A DNA stretch of 64,000 nt, taken from positions 1 to 64,000 of the forward strand of contig CAJUPI010000009.1 of the NCBI GenBank assembly GCA_910588125.1, read 5' to 3'. Both the position numbers and the translations under genes were made by a program. The notes beneath the pieces are model-generated. The model searched no databases and had not been told where the DNA came from. It saw only the letters and a list, made by a program, of their open reading frames with translations. This DNA comes from an uncultured Lachnospiraceae bacterium (GTDB taxonomy: Bacteria; Bacillota; Clostridia; Lachnospirales; Lachnospiraceae). Below are positions 37,537 to 45,063 of this stretch, piece by piece; position 1 is the stretch's first letter; every line of letters starts with the position of its first letter.

Positions 37537-37704
37537 TCATCTTTTCGGCGGGCTATCCATTTTCTTTTTTGTCCCGCAGCCAGAGCAGCCGCCGCAGCCG
37601 GAGCAGCCGCAGCCACTTTTTCCTGCTCTTATATCCTTTACCTTCTTCCTGACAATCATCGCCAAAATCCCTGCTATTGCCAGCAGTATTATTCCATCTG
37701 CCAT
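37537..37704 (-). CDS. FeoB-associated Cys-rich membrane protein
   Basis: Small protein of 55 residues: one N-terminal TM (GIILLAIAGILAMIV), a basic stretch, then a Cys/Gly cluster (CGCSGCGGCSGCG) and a charged tail. This matches the FeoB-associated Cys-rich membrane protein family, thought to assist ferrous iron uptake. GAGAGGTG precedes the ATG by 5-6 nt. No feoA or feoB gene lies in the window, so it is an orphan here. Confidence 0.85.
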   Translation of the reverse strand: MADGIILLAIAGILAMIVRKKVKDIRAGKSGCGCSGCGGCSGCGTKKKMDSPPKR

Positions 37705-37870
37705 TTGTCACACCTCTCTTGCAAATTATGCTTCCTATTACTCTCAAAGAACGATGCTTCGCATTCATTATAATTAGTTTTCTTTCGTTTGTCAATGATT
37801 TTGATACTCGTTTTCATTTAAAGCCCATACTTGAATTTTCCGTATCCAAAATCTATATGAGATCAATAAA

Positions 37871-37906
37871 GGGCAGATCCCCTGCCCGAAAGCCGGCGAT
37901 CTGCCC
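37871..37906 (-). terminator. Intrinsic terminator after the Tm-1-like gene pair
   Basis: On the minus strand GGGCAGATC pairs perfectly with GATCTGCCC around an 18-nt loop, followed by TTTATT. It begins 8 bp after the stop of the PEP hydrolase-like gene. Confidence 0.8.
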
Positions 37907-37913
37907 ATAGCAT

Positions 37914-38744
37914 TTATTTCTGAATTGTTTTAAAAGCTTTTGTCTGTGCGGTCATCCCTCTCTCCGAAGCCAGGCGTTCGATGGATGAGGCTCCAAAGAA
38001 TCCGTCGATTTCCGGCACATTCCGCATGACGTAGGCGGCGTCTTCCGGATCGGCTATAGGGCCTCCATGACAGATTACCATAATATCCGGATTCACCTCG
38101 CGCCCTGCTTTGATAATCTCCCGGATCTTTACGCAGCAATCATCCAGCGTCAAGGCTGTTTCCGCTCCGATCGAACCCTTTGTCGTGAGTCCCATATGAG
38201 CAACCAGAATGTCCGCACCAGCCTCCGCCATTGCCTTGGCCTGGCTTTCATCAAACACATAAGGACAGGTCAGCATGTCCAGTTTATGAGCCTCTCGGAT
38301 CATATCAACCTCCAGGCCATATCCCATTCCGGTTTCTTCCAGATTTGCCCGAAACTTTCCGTCAATCAAACCTACTGTCGGAAAGTTCTGTACTCCGTTA
38401 AAGCCTTGTTCCTTCAATTGCTTTAAAAAAAGATCCATTACCCGAAACGGATCGGTGCCGCATACCCCGGCCAGTACGGGTGTATGCTTTACGATCGGAA
38501 GCACCTCTGCCCCCATTTCCTGAACGATTTTGTTTGCATCGCCGTATGCCAGAAGACCTGACAAAGAACCTCTTCCTGCCATCCGGAAACGTCCTGAATT
38601 ATAGATAATCAGCATATCAGCGCCACCTTTTTCACTGCATTTTGCCGTAATTCCCGTTCCTGCCCCCACGCCAACGAGGATCCTTCCTTCTGCAACTTCC
38701 TTTTTAAACATCTCCATAATTTCACTTCTTGTCATCCGGTTCAT
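37914..38744 (-). CDS. phosphoenolpyruvate hydrolase-like TIM-barrel protein (Tm-1 C-terminal half)
   Basis: Protein of 276 residues of the PEP hydrolase-like family, equivalent to the C-terminal TIM barrel of plant Tm-1. Conserved segments include GVGAGTGITAKCSEKGGAD, FPTVGLIDGKFR and ILVAHMGLTTKG. The true substrate of bacterial members is not established. The start at 38744 follows GGAGG by 8 nt. It lies 22 bp after the UPF0261 gene, so the two halves form one transcript. A paralogue of this domain is fused to an AraC helix-turn-helix in the gene at 40142-41365. Confidence 0.88.
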   Translation of the reverse strand: MNRMTRSEIMEMFKKEVAEGRILVGVGAGTGITAKCSEKGGADMLIIYNSGRFRMAGRGSLSGLLAYGDANKIVQEMGAEVLPIVKHTPVLAGVCGTDPFRVMDLFLKQLKEQGFNGVQNFPTVGLIDGKFRANLEETGMGYGLEVDMIREAHKLDMLTCPYVFDESQAKAMAEAGADILVAHMGLTTKGSIGAETALTLDDCCVKIREIIKAGREVNPDIMVICHGGPIADPEDAAYVMRNVPEIDGFFGASSIERLASERGMTAQTKAFKTIQK

Positions 38745-38766
38745 CTTTATTTCCTCCAAAATAATT

Positions 38767-39996
38767 TTATGATTTACGTTTTGCTTCCATTAGCTCGATC
38801 AGCTTTTTTGCCGCGGTTTCACCAAAAACCGGGTCATTGATGTTTTGATCCATCTCCAGGATTTCTACAATATCATGGTTTGTTTTTTTGCGCAGCGTCT
38901 CAAACAAAGCTTCATCCTCTTCCTTGCCATAAAAAGGCTGACCTGGCATATCGATTCCCGATACTCCTCCCAGAGGCAGCATCAATATCGTTTTATCCAC
39001 TGCCATATTCAACTTTTCTGCCAGCTTGCCGCCTGTCTCCATATTTTCATCAACCGTGGTCCTCATCAGGGTGACGGTCGGATTATGCCGATACAAATTT
39101 CTGCCGGAAAATTTTTCCGGTACAGTATCTAAAGGACCAAAATTTACCATATCCATAGCCCCTACGGACACTACTTGAGGAATCCGGTTTTTCGCTGCCG
39201 CCTCACAGCGGTGAGGGCCTGCCGCAAGCACCCCGCCGATCAGCTCGTCACACCATTCTGTTGTCGTCAAGTCCAAAATCCCCTGAAAAAAGCCTGCCTC
39301 CGTCAGTGCTTCCATGGTCCTTCCGCCTGTCCCGGTCGCATGGAAAACAAGGACCTCATATCCCCGCTGCTCCAGATAATTTTTGGCATAATTGACACAG
39401 GGAGTCGTCACGCCAAACATGGTAGCCGCTACTAACGGCTTTTGCCCTTTCGTATCTTCCTTTAATTTATCTTTAATCCCAACCATTCCTGCCATTGCCA
39501 ATACGGCATTGCGAAAGATTGTTTTTGATATTTCATTCAGTCCCGCCACATCAACGATGGACGGCATCATAATAATATCGCTGGTTCCCACATACTGCTC
39601 CACATTTCCGGAAGCCATGGTAGAAACCATCAGCTTGGGTACTCCTATCGGAAGCTCTCTCATAGCCGGTGTAACCATAGAGGTTCCTCCGGATCCTCCA
39701 AATGACAAAATCCCGTCAAACCTGCCTTCCCGATACAGTAGCGGAACCAACCTCTGCATTCCCTTAGACAAGACCTCCGTCGCCAATGCTCTGTCTTTCT
39801 TATCCACAAGTTCTTGCAAATCATACCCTGCTGCTTTTGCCACTTCCTCATTTGATACATCAGCCGGAAATTCCGGCGGAAATACTCCGGTATGGATCAT
39901 GAGCGTCTGCATTCCCAGCTCTTCCACAAGGCTTTTTACATAAAGGTACTCTTTTCCCTTCGTATCAAAAGTACCCGCAATTGCAATTGTCTTCAT
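38767..39996 (-). CDS. UPF0261 / Tm-1-like ATP-binding protein
   Basis: Protein of 409 residues, equivalent to the N-terminal half of plant Tm-1. The start AIAGTFDTKGKEYLYVK and the SFGGSGGTSMVTPAM segment are family hallmarks; the latter is a probable nucleotide or phosphate loop. The metabolic role of bacterial members is unknown. The ATG follows GGAAAGGGGA. It is driven by its own promoter at 40079-40107 with an AraC-type operator immediately upstream, and is coupled to the PEP hydrolase-like gene downstream. Confidence 0.88.
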   Translation of the reverse strand: MKTIAIAGTFDTKGKEYLYVKSLVEELGMQTLMIHTGVFPPEFPADVSNEEVAKAAGYDLQELVDKKDRALATEVLSKGMQRLVPLLYREGRFDGILSFGGSGGTSMVTPAMRELPIGVPKLMVSTMASGNVEQYVGTSDIIMMPSIVDVAGLNEISKTIFRNAVLAMAGMVGIKDKLKEDTKGQKPLVAATMFGVTTPCVNYAKNYLEQRGYEVLVFHATGTGGRTMEALTEAGFFQGILDLTTTEWCDELIGGVLAAGPHRCEAAAKNRIPQVVSVGAMDMVNFGPLDTVPEKFSGRNLYRHNPTVTLMRTTVDENMETGGKLAEKLNMAVDKTILMLPLGGVSGIDMPGQPFYGKEEDEALFETLRKKTNHDIVEILEMDQNINDPVFGETAAKKLIELMEAKRKS

Positions 39997-40043
39997 TCCC
40001 CTTTCCTTTCTTTAATGATCCTTCTTCTTTCCCTGGCCAGTTG

Positions 40044-40093
40044 AAAAGCAGTAGAACTTGTTATCTGTTCCTGTGAAAATTCTACTGCTTTTT
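40044..40093 (-). terminator. Terminator hairpin after the AraC-fusion gene, overlapping the next promoter
   Basis: AAAAGCAGTAGAA (40044-40056) pairs perfectly with TTCTACTGCTTTT (40080-40092). Transcripts coming from the regulator gene would form it. Transcripts from the UPF0261 promoter would start within it and would not. Confidence 0.65.
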
Positions 40094-40137
40094 ACAGGCA
40101 AAGTAAATTTGTTTATATTGGCTCTATTTGTGTTTAT
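40079..40137 (-). promoter_or_regulatory. Promoter of the UPF0261 unit with AraC-type direct repeat
   Basis: TTTACT (40102-40107) and TAGAAT (40079-40084) on the minus strand with 17-bp spacing. Directly upstream, half-sites TTTGTTTAT (40108-40116) and TGTGTTTAT (40129-40137) are spaced exactly 21 bp. The same arrangement, including the same TTTACT, lies upstream of the SLC13 gene. Confidence 0.7.
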
Positions 40138-40141
40138 TTTC

Positions 40142-41365
40142 TCAAATAAATGTATCCTTTTTGTTTTTCAATGTGTTTATATTATCTGAGATAAAATCAC
40201 TCGGGGTGAGGCCGCTGTATTTTTTAAACATTTTAGAAAACTGGGCATAATCCGTATAGCCCACACGTTCCGCCGCTTCCCGGCAGGCGATTCTTTCTTT
40301 GGAAAGGATCTCCCTCGCCATATTCATGCGAAAACGCACCAGATACTCCGTAAAGCTGCAGCCTACCTCCTTCTTAAATCTTGTGCTTAAATACGAGTAG
40401 GACACGTGGGCAACAATCGCCAGATCTCCCAGGCGTATGGTATTCATATAATGTTCTTTCACATATTGCTTTACAAATTCTACATAATCTCCCGTATTCC
40501 AGTTCCCGTTGACCAGCTTGGCCATCGGATCATTCTGGTCAAATCCTCCATAGCTTTTAAATGCCTTTATGGTATTTAATATTGCCCTTTCCGAAGGAAT
40601 CCTGTCAAAAGCAGAGCCCCCGATATAGCCCTGGCAGGCTGTGTTTTGATACATATACTGCATATCAATCGGTGTATTTGCCGGCCCCGAATATATGGTC
40701 TTAATCACATCCGGCCTCAACTGATTGCAACGAAGAAATATACTGTCCGTTATCTTTCGTGCATCATCAATAGAGATATATTTCTTAGCGCCCAAAAATC
40801 CGCCTTTTGTCAAACCTAAATGGGCGCAGATTATGTCTGCACCGCCTTTAATCATTTCTTCTGTCTGATATTCGTCTATCACAAATGCAACGGTAAATAA
40901 ATCCAAATGATGTGCCAGCTTGATCGCCTCAATTTCTCTTGCATAAGAATTTCCTTCCTCCGCCAATGCTTCGCCAAATTTTCCGTCTATCATTGCAATG
41001 GTAGGGAAATTAACAATTCCGGAGAAACCGGATTCTTTAATTTCCTTCAGATATTCATATAAATTAATAAAAGGATCCCCGGCAAAAAGGCCAAACAAAA
41101 CAGGAACATCCTTAATCATCGGAAGGAGTTCTTCCCTCCCCAGCTTCATTGCCATATCATTGCTGTTGGCATAGCAAAGATAACAGGCGTAAGAGCTTCT
41201 CCCCATAACGCGGTATTTACCAGCGCTTAAAGCCATCAAGAAATCCGCCCCGCCCATAGCCGTGTATTTTGCTGTCATTCCCGATCCGACAGCCGCCCCG
41301 ATGATATGTCCATTAATATTTACCTGCGCTCTGAGACGTCTTAATATTTCTTCTCGTTGAATCAT
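40142..41365 (-). CDS. AraC-family regulator fused to a PEP hydrolase-like TIM barrel
   Basis: Protein of 407 residues. Residues about 1-280 are a full-length paralogue of the enzyme-like TIM barrel encoded at 37914-38744 (GSGMTAKYTAMGGADF, FPTIAMIDGKFGEAL, IICAHLGLTKGG). Residues about 300-400 are an AraC helix-turn-helix pair (YLSTRFKKEVGCSFTEYLV and AAERVGYTDYAQFSKMF). The barrel probably binds the same ligand as the enzyme and controls the operon (inference). AGAGGTG precedes the ATG by about 4 nt. A terminator-like hairpin lies immediately upstream, so it may depend on read-through from the sulfotransferase gene. Fusion of these two domains is unusual. Confidence 0.9.
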   Translation of the reverse strand: MIQREEILRRLRAQVNINGHIIGAAVGSGMTAKYTAMGGADFLMALSAGKYRVMGRSSYACYLCYANSNDMAMKLGREELLPMIKDVPVLFGLFAGDPFINLYEYLKEIKESGFSGIVNFPTIAMIDGKFGEALAEEGNSYAREIEAIKLAHHLDLFTVAFVIDEYQTEEMIKGGADIICAHLGLTKGGFLGAKKYISIDDARKITDSIFLRCNQLRPDVIKTIYSGPANTPIDMQYMYQNTACQGYIGGSAFDRIPSERAILNTIKAFKSYGGFDQNDPMAKLVNGNWNTGDYVEFVKQYVKEHYMNTIRLGDLAIVAHVSYSYLSTRFKKEVGCSFTEYLVRFRMNMAREILSKERIACREAAERVGYTDYAQFSKMFKKYSGLTPSDFISDNINTLKNKKDTFI

Positions 41366-41388
41366 GCTGCACCTCTTTTCATGGATCA

Positions 41389-41437
41389 AAAAGCACATCC
41401 TTGCCAGCCGGATTCCGGCCTTTGCAGATGTGCTTTG
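41389..41437 (-). terminator. Terminator-like hairpin between the sulfotransferase and the AraC-fusion gene
   Basis: On the minus strand AAAGCACATC pairs with GATGTGCTTT with an inner GGCCGGAATCCGGC element, followed by a short T run. It would limit read-through into the regulator gene. Confidence 0.65.
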
Positions 41438-41449
41438 TATCATTTCAGT

Positions 41450-43324
41450 TTAAAATATCACTTGTATTCCTGTCTCGTAAATCACATCTTCTGTCAACAG
41501 TTTTATGGAAAACTCTCCCTGAAGCCCGTTTTTATTGATAAAAACATCAACATTGCGAGGATCTTCCTTGATAAAGGTTCCCACACACATCGCCTCGAAA
41601 TTCTTATTATTTGAAGATGTATTGACATAATATCTATGAACTTCTTGATTCCTGCCGCAAAGAAGAATCATTGCCAGCTCTCCTTTTTGGTAAGTCGCAT
41701 TGATTAAAATTCTGTCCTCTTCTTCTGTAACCGACAATCCATAATGATCCGGCACCATTTCACCGGAATCCTTCGCCGGGACCTCCGTATCCACCTCCGA
41801 TGTGACACTCATTTTCCCCAGCAGCTTCCCGGTTCCGGTTTCCATCACTTCCCCTGCATAATAAAAGGGAAGCTTTTCTGCCCGGAATGCATTGGATGGC
41901 ACCTGCAATTCATAGGCTACCTGATCATTAACGATCTCGCAGGTTATCGAATTTAAAACTGTATTCTCTCCCCCGTCCATACTCCCCAGCCCCTCCAGAG
42001 GCTTTCCGTCTTTATAGGCAATCCCACCGGAATGAACCATATATCTTCCGTCGCCATAATATTCTACATTACAGATATACGGCGAAAAGAAATCAGCACC
42101 CCGTTCTTTTCCGTATTGCCAAATCTGCCGGATCGTTCTTTCCTTCCGGTCGATTTGATATTTTACCCCTCGGGAATAGCTTTGGCTGGCTGGCATATAG
42201 TTTTCTTTTTTCTTTGAGCGATAATGTCCATTATCAAACATCATAATGTCCCCGTCCGGGCAAACTACCACCCCATGCTGCTCATAAGACCATTCGAAAT
42301 CCTCTCCCACAGGAGTGAAAAAGTATTTTTCCACATAATCCGCCGGCCATCCGGCGGGATCTCCAATAATCCAGTTTAAGTTTCCGCTGTCATAATCAAT
42401 ATTAATAACTGCATCCTGATGTCTCCCGGAAAGCGTTATGGAATTCGTTTTTTTATCATACCAGACTGCATTATTGTGGAACCAGTCATGTGCGCTTCCT
42501 GACCCGGAGTAGGTAGTTTCACTCGCATAGGGCAATACTTTTTTATAATCCCAGGTTTTTAAAATATCACCGGTTTGCCGGTCTACCAAAACCAGCCAGT
42601 CTTCCACGGTTTGTCCGTCCGGCTCCTGAGAGAGCATCAGGATATTTCCATCCTCCATCTCAAACGTATCGTGATGGTATCCTCCCGGAAGTCGGAATTC
42701 TTTATATATTTTCCCATGGACCCCCATTTCGTAAACACCGCTTACATAATAGGGCAGACGAATCAACCGATCCGTTCCCGTCAATAGGTGGCCATTTTTC
42801 AGCCGTTTCAGATCAAAGGACACATTGATTGTCAAGTACCACCGAACATCTCCGTTATAATCACATGCCAGCGCATCTGCTTTCGATGTCTGTGTCAGGA
42901 AGATAACATTATCTCCCATATACTCCTTATTTCCCTTACATAATGTCGGACAAGGAACCTCATCAGGAAGTGGCTCTGTCTGGATCTTAATTGTAGTGGC
43001 CTCTCCTCCCGAAAGCCGCAGCTCCACGGTATTCTCATAATCTGCATATAATCCATAAATAGGCAGGACATGTTTGGTAGAACGGGGAAATACATGAACG
43101 ATATCTCCCTGCGGGTTCTTTCCCTTCACCGTTATCCGGATCTCCTGCGCCGTATCGGTATAAAATAAAACCAATGCCGTCAAGGGAGAAATCAGATACG
43201 GATTTAACTGCACCAACGGATTCTTTGCCGTATAATTTCCTTTTTCCAATTGTTCCAAAAGCTCCGCTTCTCTTTTATTCTGTTGTATAATCAGATGATC
43301 TTTTTTCTTATATTGAACAGCCAT
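41450..43324 (-). CDS. arylsulfotransferase (ASST)-family protein, cytoplasmic
   Basis: Protein of 624 residues of the bacterial aryl-sulfate sulfotransferase family, which moves a sulfate group from one phenol to another without PAPS. The beta-propeller segments include GGYHHDTFEMEDGNILML, SAHDWFHNNAVWYD, LSGRHQDAVINID and YEQHGVVV. The His residues in HDWFH and in EQHGV, and the Arg in SGRH, correspond to the expected active site. No signal peptide is present, so it acts inside the cell, unlike periplasmic enterobacterial ASST. AGGAGG precedes the ATG at 43324 by 11 nt. It follows the SLC13 permease gene by 18 bp, suggesting its substrate is an imported organic anion (inference). Confidence 0.88.
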   Translation of the reverse strand: MAVQYKKKDHLIIQQNKREAELLEQLEKGNYTAKNPLVQLNPYLISPLTALVLFYTDTAQEIRITVKGKNPQGDIVHVFPRSTKHVLPIYGLYADYENTVELRLSGGEATTIKIQTEPLPDEVPCPTLCKGNKEYMGDNVIFLTQTSKADALACDYNGDVRWYLTINVSFDLKRLKNGHLLTGTDRLIRLPYYVSGVYEMGVHGKIYKEFRLPGGYHHDTFEMEDGNILMLSQEPDGQTVEDWLVLVDRQTGDILKTWDYKKVLPYASETTYSGSGSAHDWFHNNAVWYDKKTNSITLSGRHQDAVINIDYDSGNLNWIIGDPAGWPADYVEKYFFTPVGEDFEWSYEQHGVVVCPDGDIMMFDNGHYRSKKKENYMPASQSYSRGVKYQIDRKERTIRQIWQYGKERGADFFSPYICNVEYYGDGRYMVHSGGIAYKDGKPLEGLGSMDGGENTVLNSITCEIVNDQVAYELQVPSNAFRAEKLPFYYAGEVMETGTGKLLGKMSVTSEVDTEVPAKDSGEMVPDHYGLSVTEEEDRILINATYQKGELAMILLCGRNQEVHRYYVNTSSNNKNFEAMCVGTFIKEDPRNVDVFINKNGLQGEFSIKLLTEDVIYETGIQVIF

Positions 43325-43342
43325 AGCTATCAAAACCTCCTT

Positions 43343-44749
43343 TTATTTTAAAAATCCGGTTATCGACCAGTAGGGATAAATAATCAAAATCAAAAAGATC
43401 AGGCTCAAAATGGTACGTGTGGTACAAAACTTAATCGCCTTCTTCATATCAAATACATCATAGCTGAACAAAATCAAAAACAGTGCCCATTCATAGGGGA
43501 AGAACAACTGCTCTACTCCCCATACAAAGCTAAACGTGGTCCCGACTACGCTCAATCCCAATTTTCCTGCAATCTCGATAAACAATGGGGTAAAAGCCGC
43601 CATACCGGCCAGTGGTGTCATCATTAAATCTACCGCCACTCCTGTTACCCAGGCAAATAAAATCAACCCCATATTTCCTACGTTCTGAAGCAAAGGCATA
43701 ACCAGCTCGCTGACCAGTCCTGCTACTCCCACGGCATTGGACATGCTTCCGATAGACATGGTTGCCGCGACAAAAAACACCATAGGAAAATTGACTTTTT
43801 TGATATCCTCTTCTTTTGCCACCTCAATCCCCGGAAAGAAACAGGCAATCACTGCCAATGTAAACAGCCACCCCGCATCAATATCAGAAAATACCATTGC
43901 CAGCACCAGGCAAATCAAAATGATCAAAAATTTGATTTCTTTTTGTGTCATCTTTCCCAGTGCACGATATTTTTCCTCAAAAAAATCTTTTCCGTCTATC
44001 TGCACATCTTGCTTATATAAAAGCTTTATTGTGATAAGCAGCAATACGGTCCAGACAATCATAATGGGAAAATTGCTCACAAAATACTGCATCCAGGTTA
44101 CACTTTTTCCCGAATCCTTCAAGTAAGAATTGATTAACTGCAAATTCTCACTCGCAGACAGATAAATCCATGCCGGTGCGATCGCTGCTGCAAAACCGGC
44201 GAACATGATTCCGGCACCGGTAGCACTGTTCTTCGGTATTTTCAATGCTGTATAAATTCCATAGCACAATGCACAATAAAGAGCCACCCGCCCTGTCATA
44301 TTGGGCACCAGCAATGCTATGATAATTCCGGATAATACAATACCGTTTACAATCCCCTTATAAGAACCTCCTGACTTCACAATAAAAAAATATGCAATTC
44401 TCTGCATCAAACCGCTTTTCTCAAAAATAACAGAAAGCGTAAGCCCGCCCAAAGACAACCACACTACGGATCCAGTCCAGGGCGACAAAATCACATTGGC
44501 AGGCGCTACATTCCACAAAATTGCCCAGACAGTCAAAAGAAGTCCCGATACATAGACAGGAAGTAAATTAAATGCCCATGTCAAAATAGCCCAGGCAGTA
44601 CACACAAAAAATTTACGCATTTCCAAAGAAACCGATTCCGATTGCGGAATTATCCCGTATAAGGCCAACGGTATGCCAATTGCTATCACCCACTTGATAA
44701 TTTTCCCATTATCCAAACGTTTCTCTTTCACTCTTTTCCCCTTTCTCAT
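43343..44749 (-). CDS. SLC13/DASS-family anion permease
   Basis: Membrane protein of 468 residues with about 11-12 hydrophobic segments. The family (CitT/NaDC/SdcS) moves dicarboxylates, tricarboxylates or sulfate, usually with sodium. The two paired hairpin regions with PNMTGRVAL and MTPLAGMAAFTPLF near the expected anion-binding loops are visible. First gene of the unit driven from 44810-44838. Substrate is unknown; linkage to an arylsulfotransferase suggests an aromatic or sulfated anion (inference). A GTG at 44731 with a better ribosome binding site (AGGGG) is an alternative start. Confidence 0.87.
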   Translation of the reverse strand: MRKGKRVKEKRLDNGKIIKWVIAIGIPLALYGIIPQSESVSLEMRKFFVCTAWAILTWAFNLLPVYVSGLLLTVWAILWNVAPANVILSPWTGSVVWLSLGGLTLSVIFEKSGLMQRIAYFFIVKSGGSYKGIVNGIVLSGIIIALLVPNMTGRVALYCALCYGIYTALKIPKNSATGAGIMFAGFAAAIAPAWIYLSASENLQLINSYLKDSGKSVTWMQYFVSNFPIMIVWTVLLLITIKLLYKQDVQIDGKDFFEEKYRALGKMTQKEIKFLIILICLVLAMVFSDIDAGWLFTLAVIACFFPGIEVAKEEDIKKVNFPMVFFVAATMSIGSMSNAVGVAGLVSELVMPLLQNVGNMGLILFAWVTGVAVDLMMTPLAGMAAFTPLFIEIAGKLGLSVVGTTFSFVWGVEQLFFPYEWALFLILFSYDVFDMKKAIKFCTTRTILSLIFLILIIYPYWSITGFLK

Positions 44750-44770
44750 AAGAAACCACTTTCCATATTT

Positions 44771-44788
44771 ATATATTGGCCAATATAT
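44771..44788. promoter_or_regulatory. Perfect 18-bp palindrome in the SLC13 leader
   Basis: ATATATTGGCCAATATAT is its own reverse complement. It lies between the predicted -10 and the start codon of the SLC13 gene, where a repressor could block elongation (inference). Confidence 0.5.
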
Positions 44789-44809
44789 GTTTTGAATATT
44801 TACTCTTAT

Positions 44810-44868
44810 ATTTTAAACGTTTTGCCTTTTATAGTAAATGTGTTTATATTTGGTATCTTTGTGGTTAT
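44810..44868 (-). promoter_or_regulatory. Promoter of the SLC13-ASST unit with AraC-type direct repeat
   Basis: TTTACT (44833-44838) and TAAAAT (44810-44815) on the minus strand with 17-bp spacing. Half-sites TGTGTTTAT (44839-44847) and TGTGGTTAT (44860-44868) lie exactly 21 bp apart and abut the -35. The 14-mer AATGTGTTTATATT (44837-44850) also occurs at 40170-40183 inside the AraC-fusion gene's 3' end. Confidence 0.7.
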
Positions 44869-44972
44869 ATGAATCGTTATTATTGCTTTTATAAAAATAC
44901 TTTGTGCTTATGTTATTTTACTAACAATACCCTTTGATGTTTTCTGAAAAATAAAAAGGTGCCGTCCCCCGG

Positions 44973-45011
44973 CAATGTCATTTAATTAATTTTCTCAGAA
45001 GGTACGCCATG
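44973..45011. repeat. Solo R1 type-B end at the rpoC terminator
   Basis: CAATGTCATTTAATT, the 19-nt type-B block and CCATG occur once here, joined directly to the rpoC terminator stem instead of to the usual long stem. No second end is found nearby. Confidence 0.75.
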
Positions 45012-45060
45012 AAAAAAGGATCCCCCTGCCACCCAACCGGGCCACAGGGAGATCCCTTGC
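45012..45060 (-). terminator. Intrinsic terminator of rpoC
   Basis: On the minus strand AAGGGATCTCCCTG pairs with CAGGGGGATCCTT, followed by TTTTTT. The stem starts 4 bp after the rpoC stop codon. Confidence 0.85.
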
Positions 45061-45063
45061 TAT

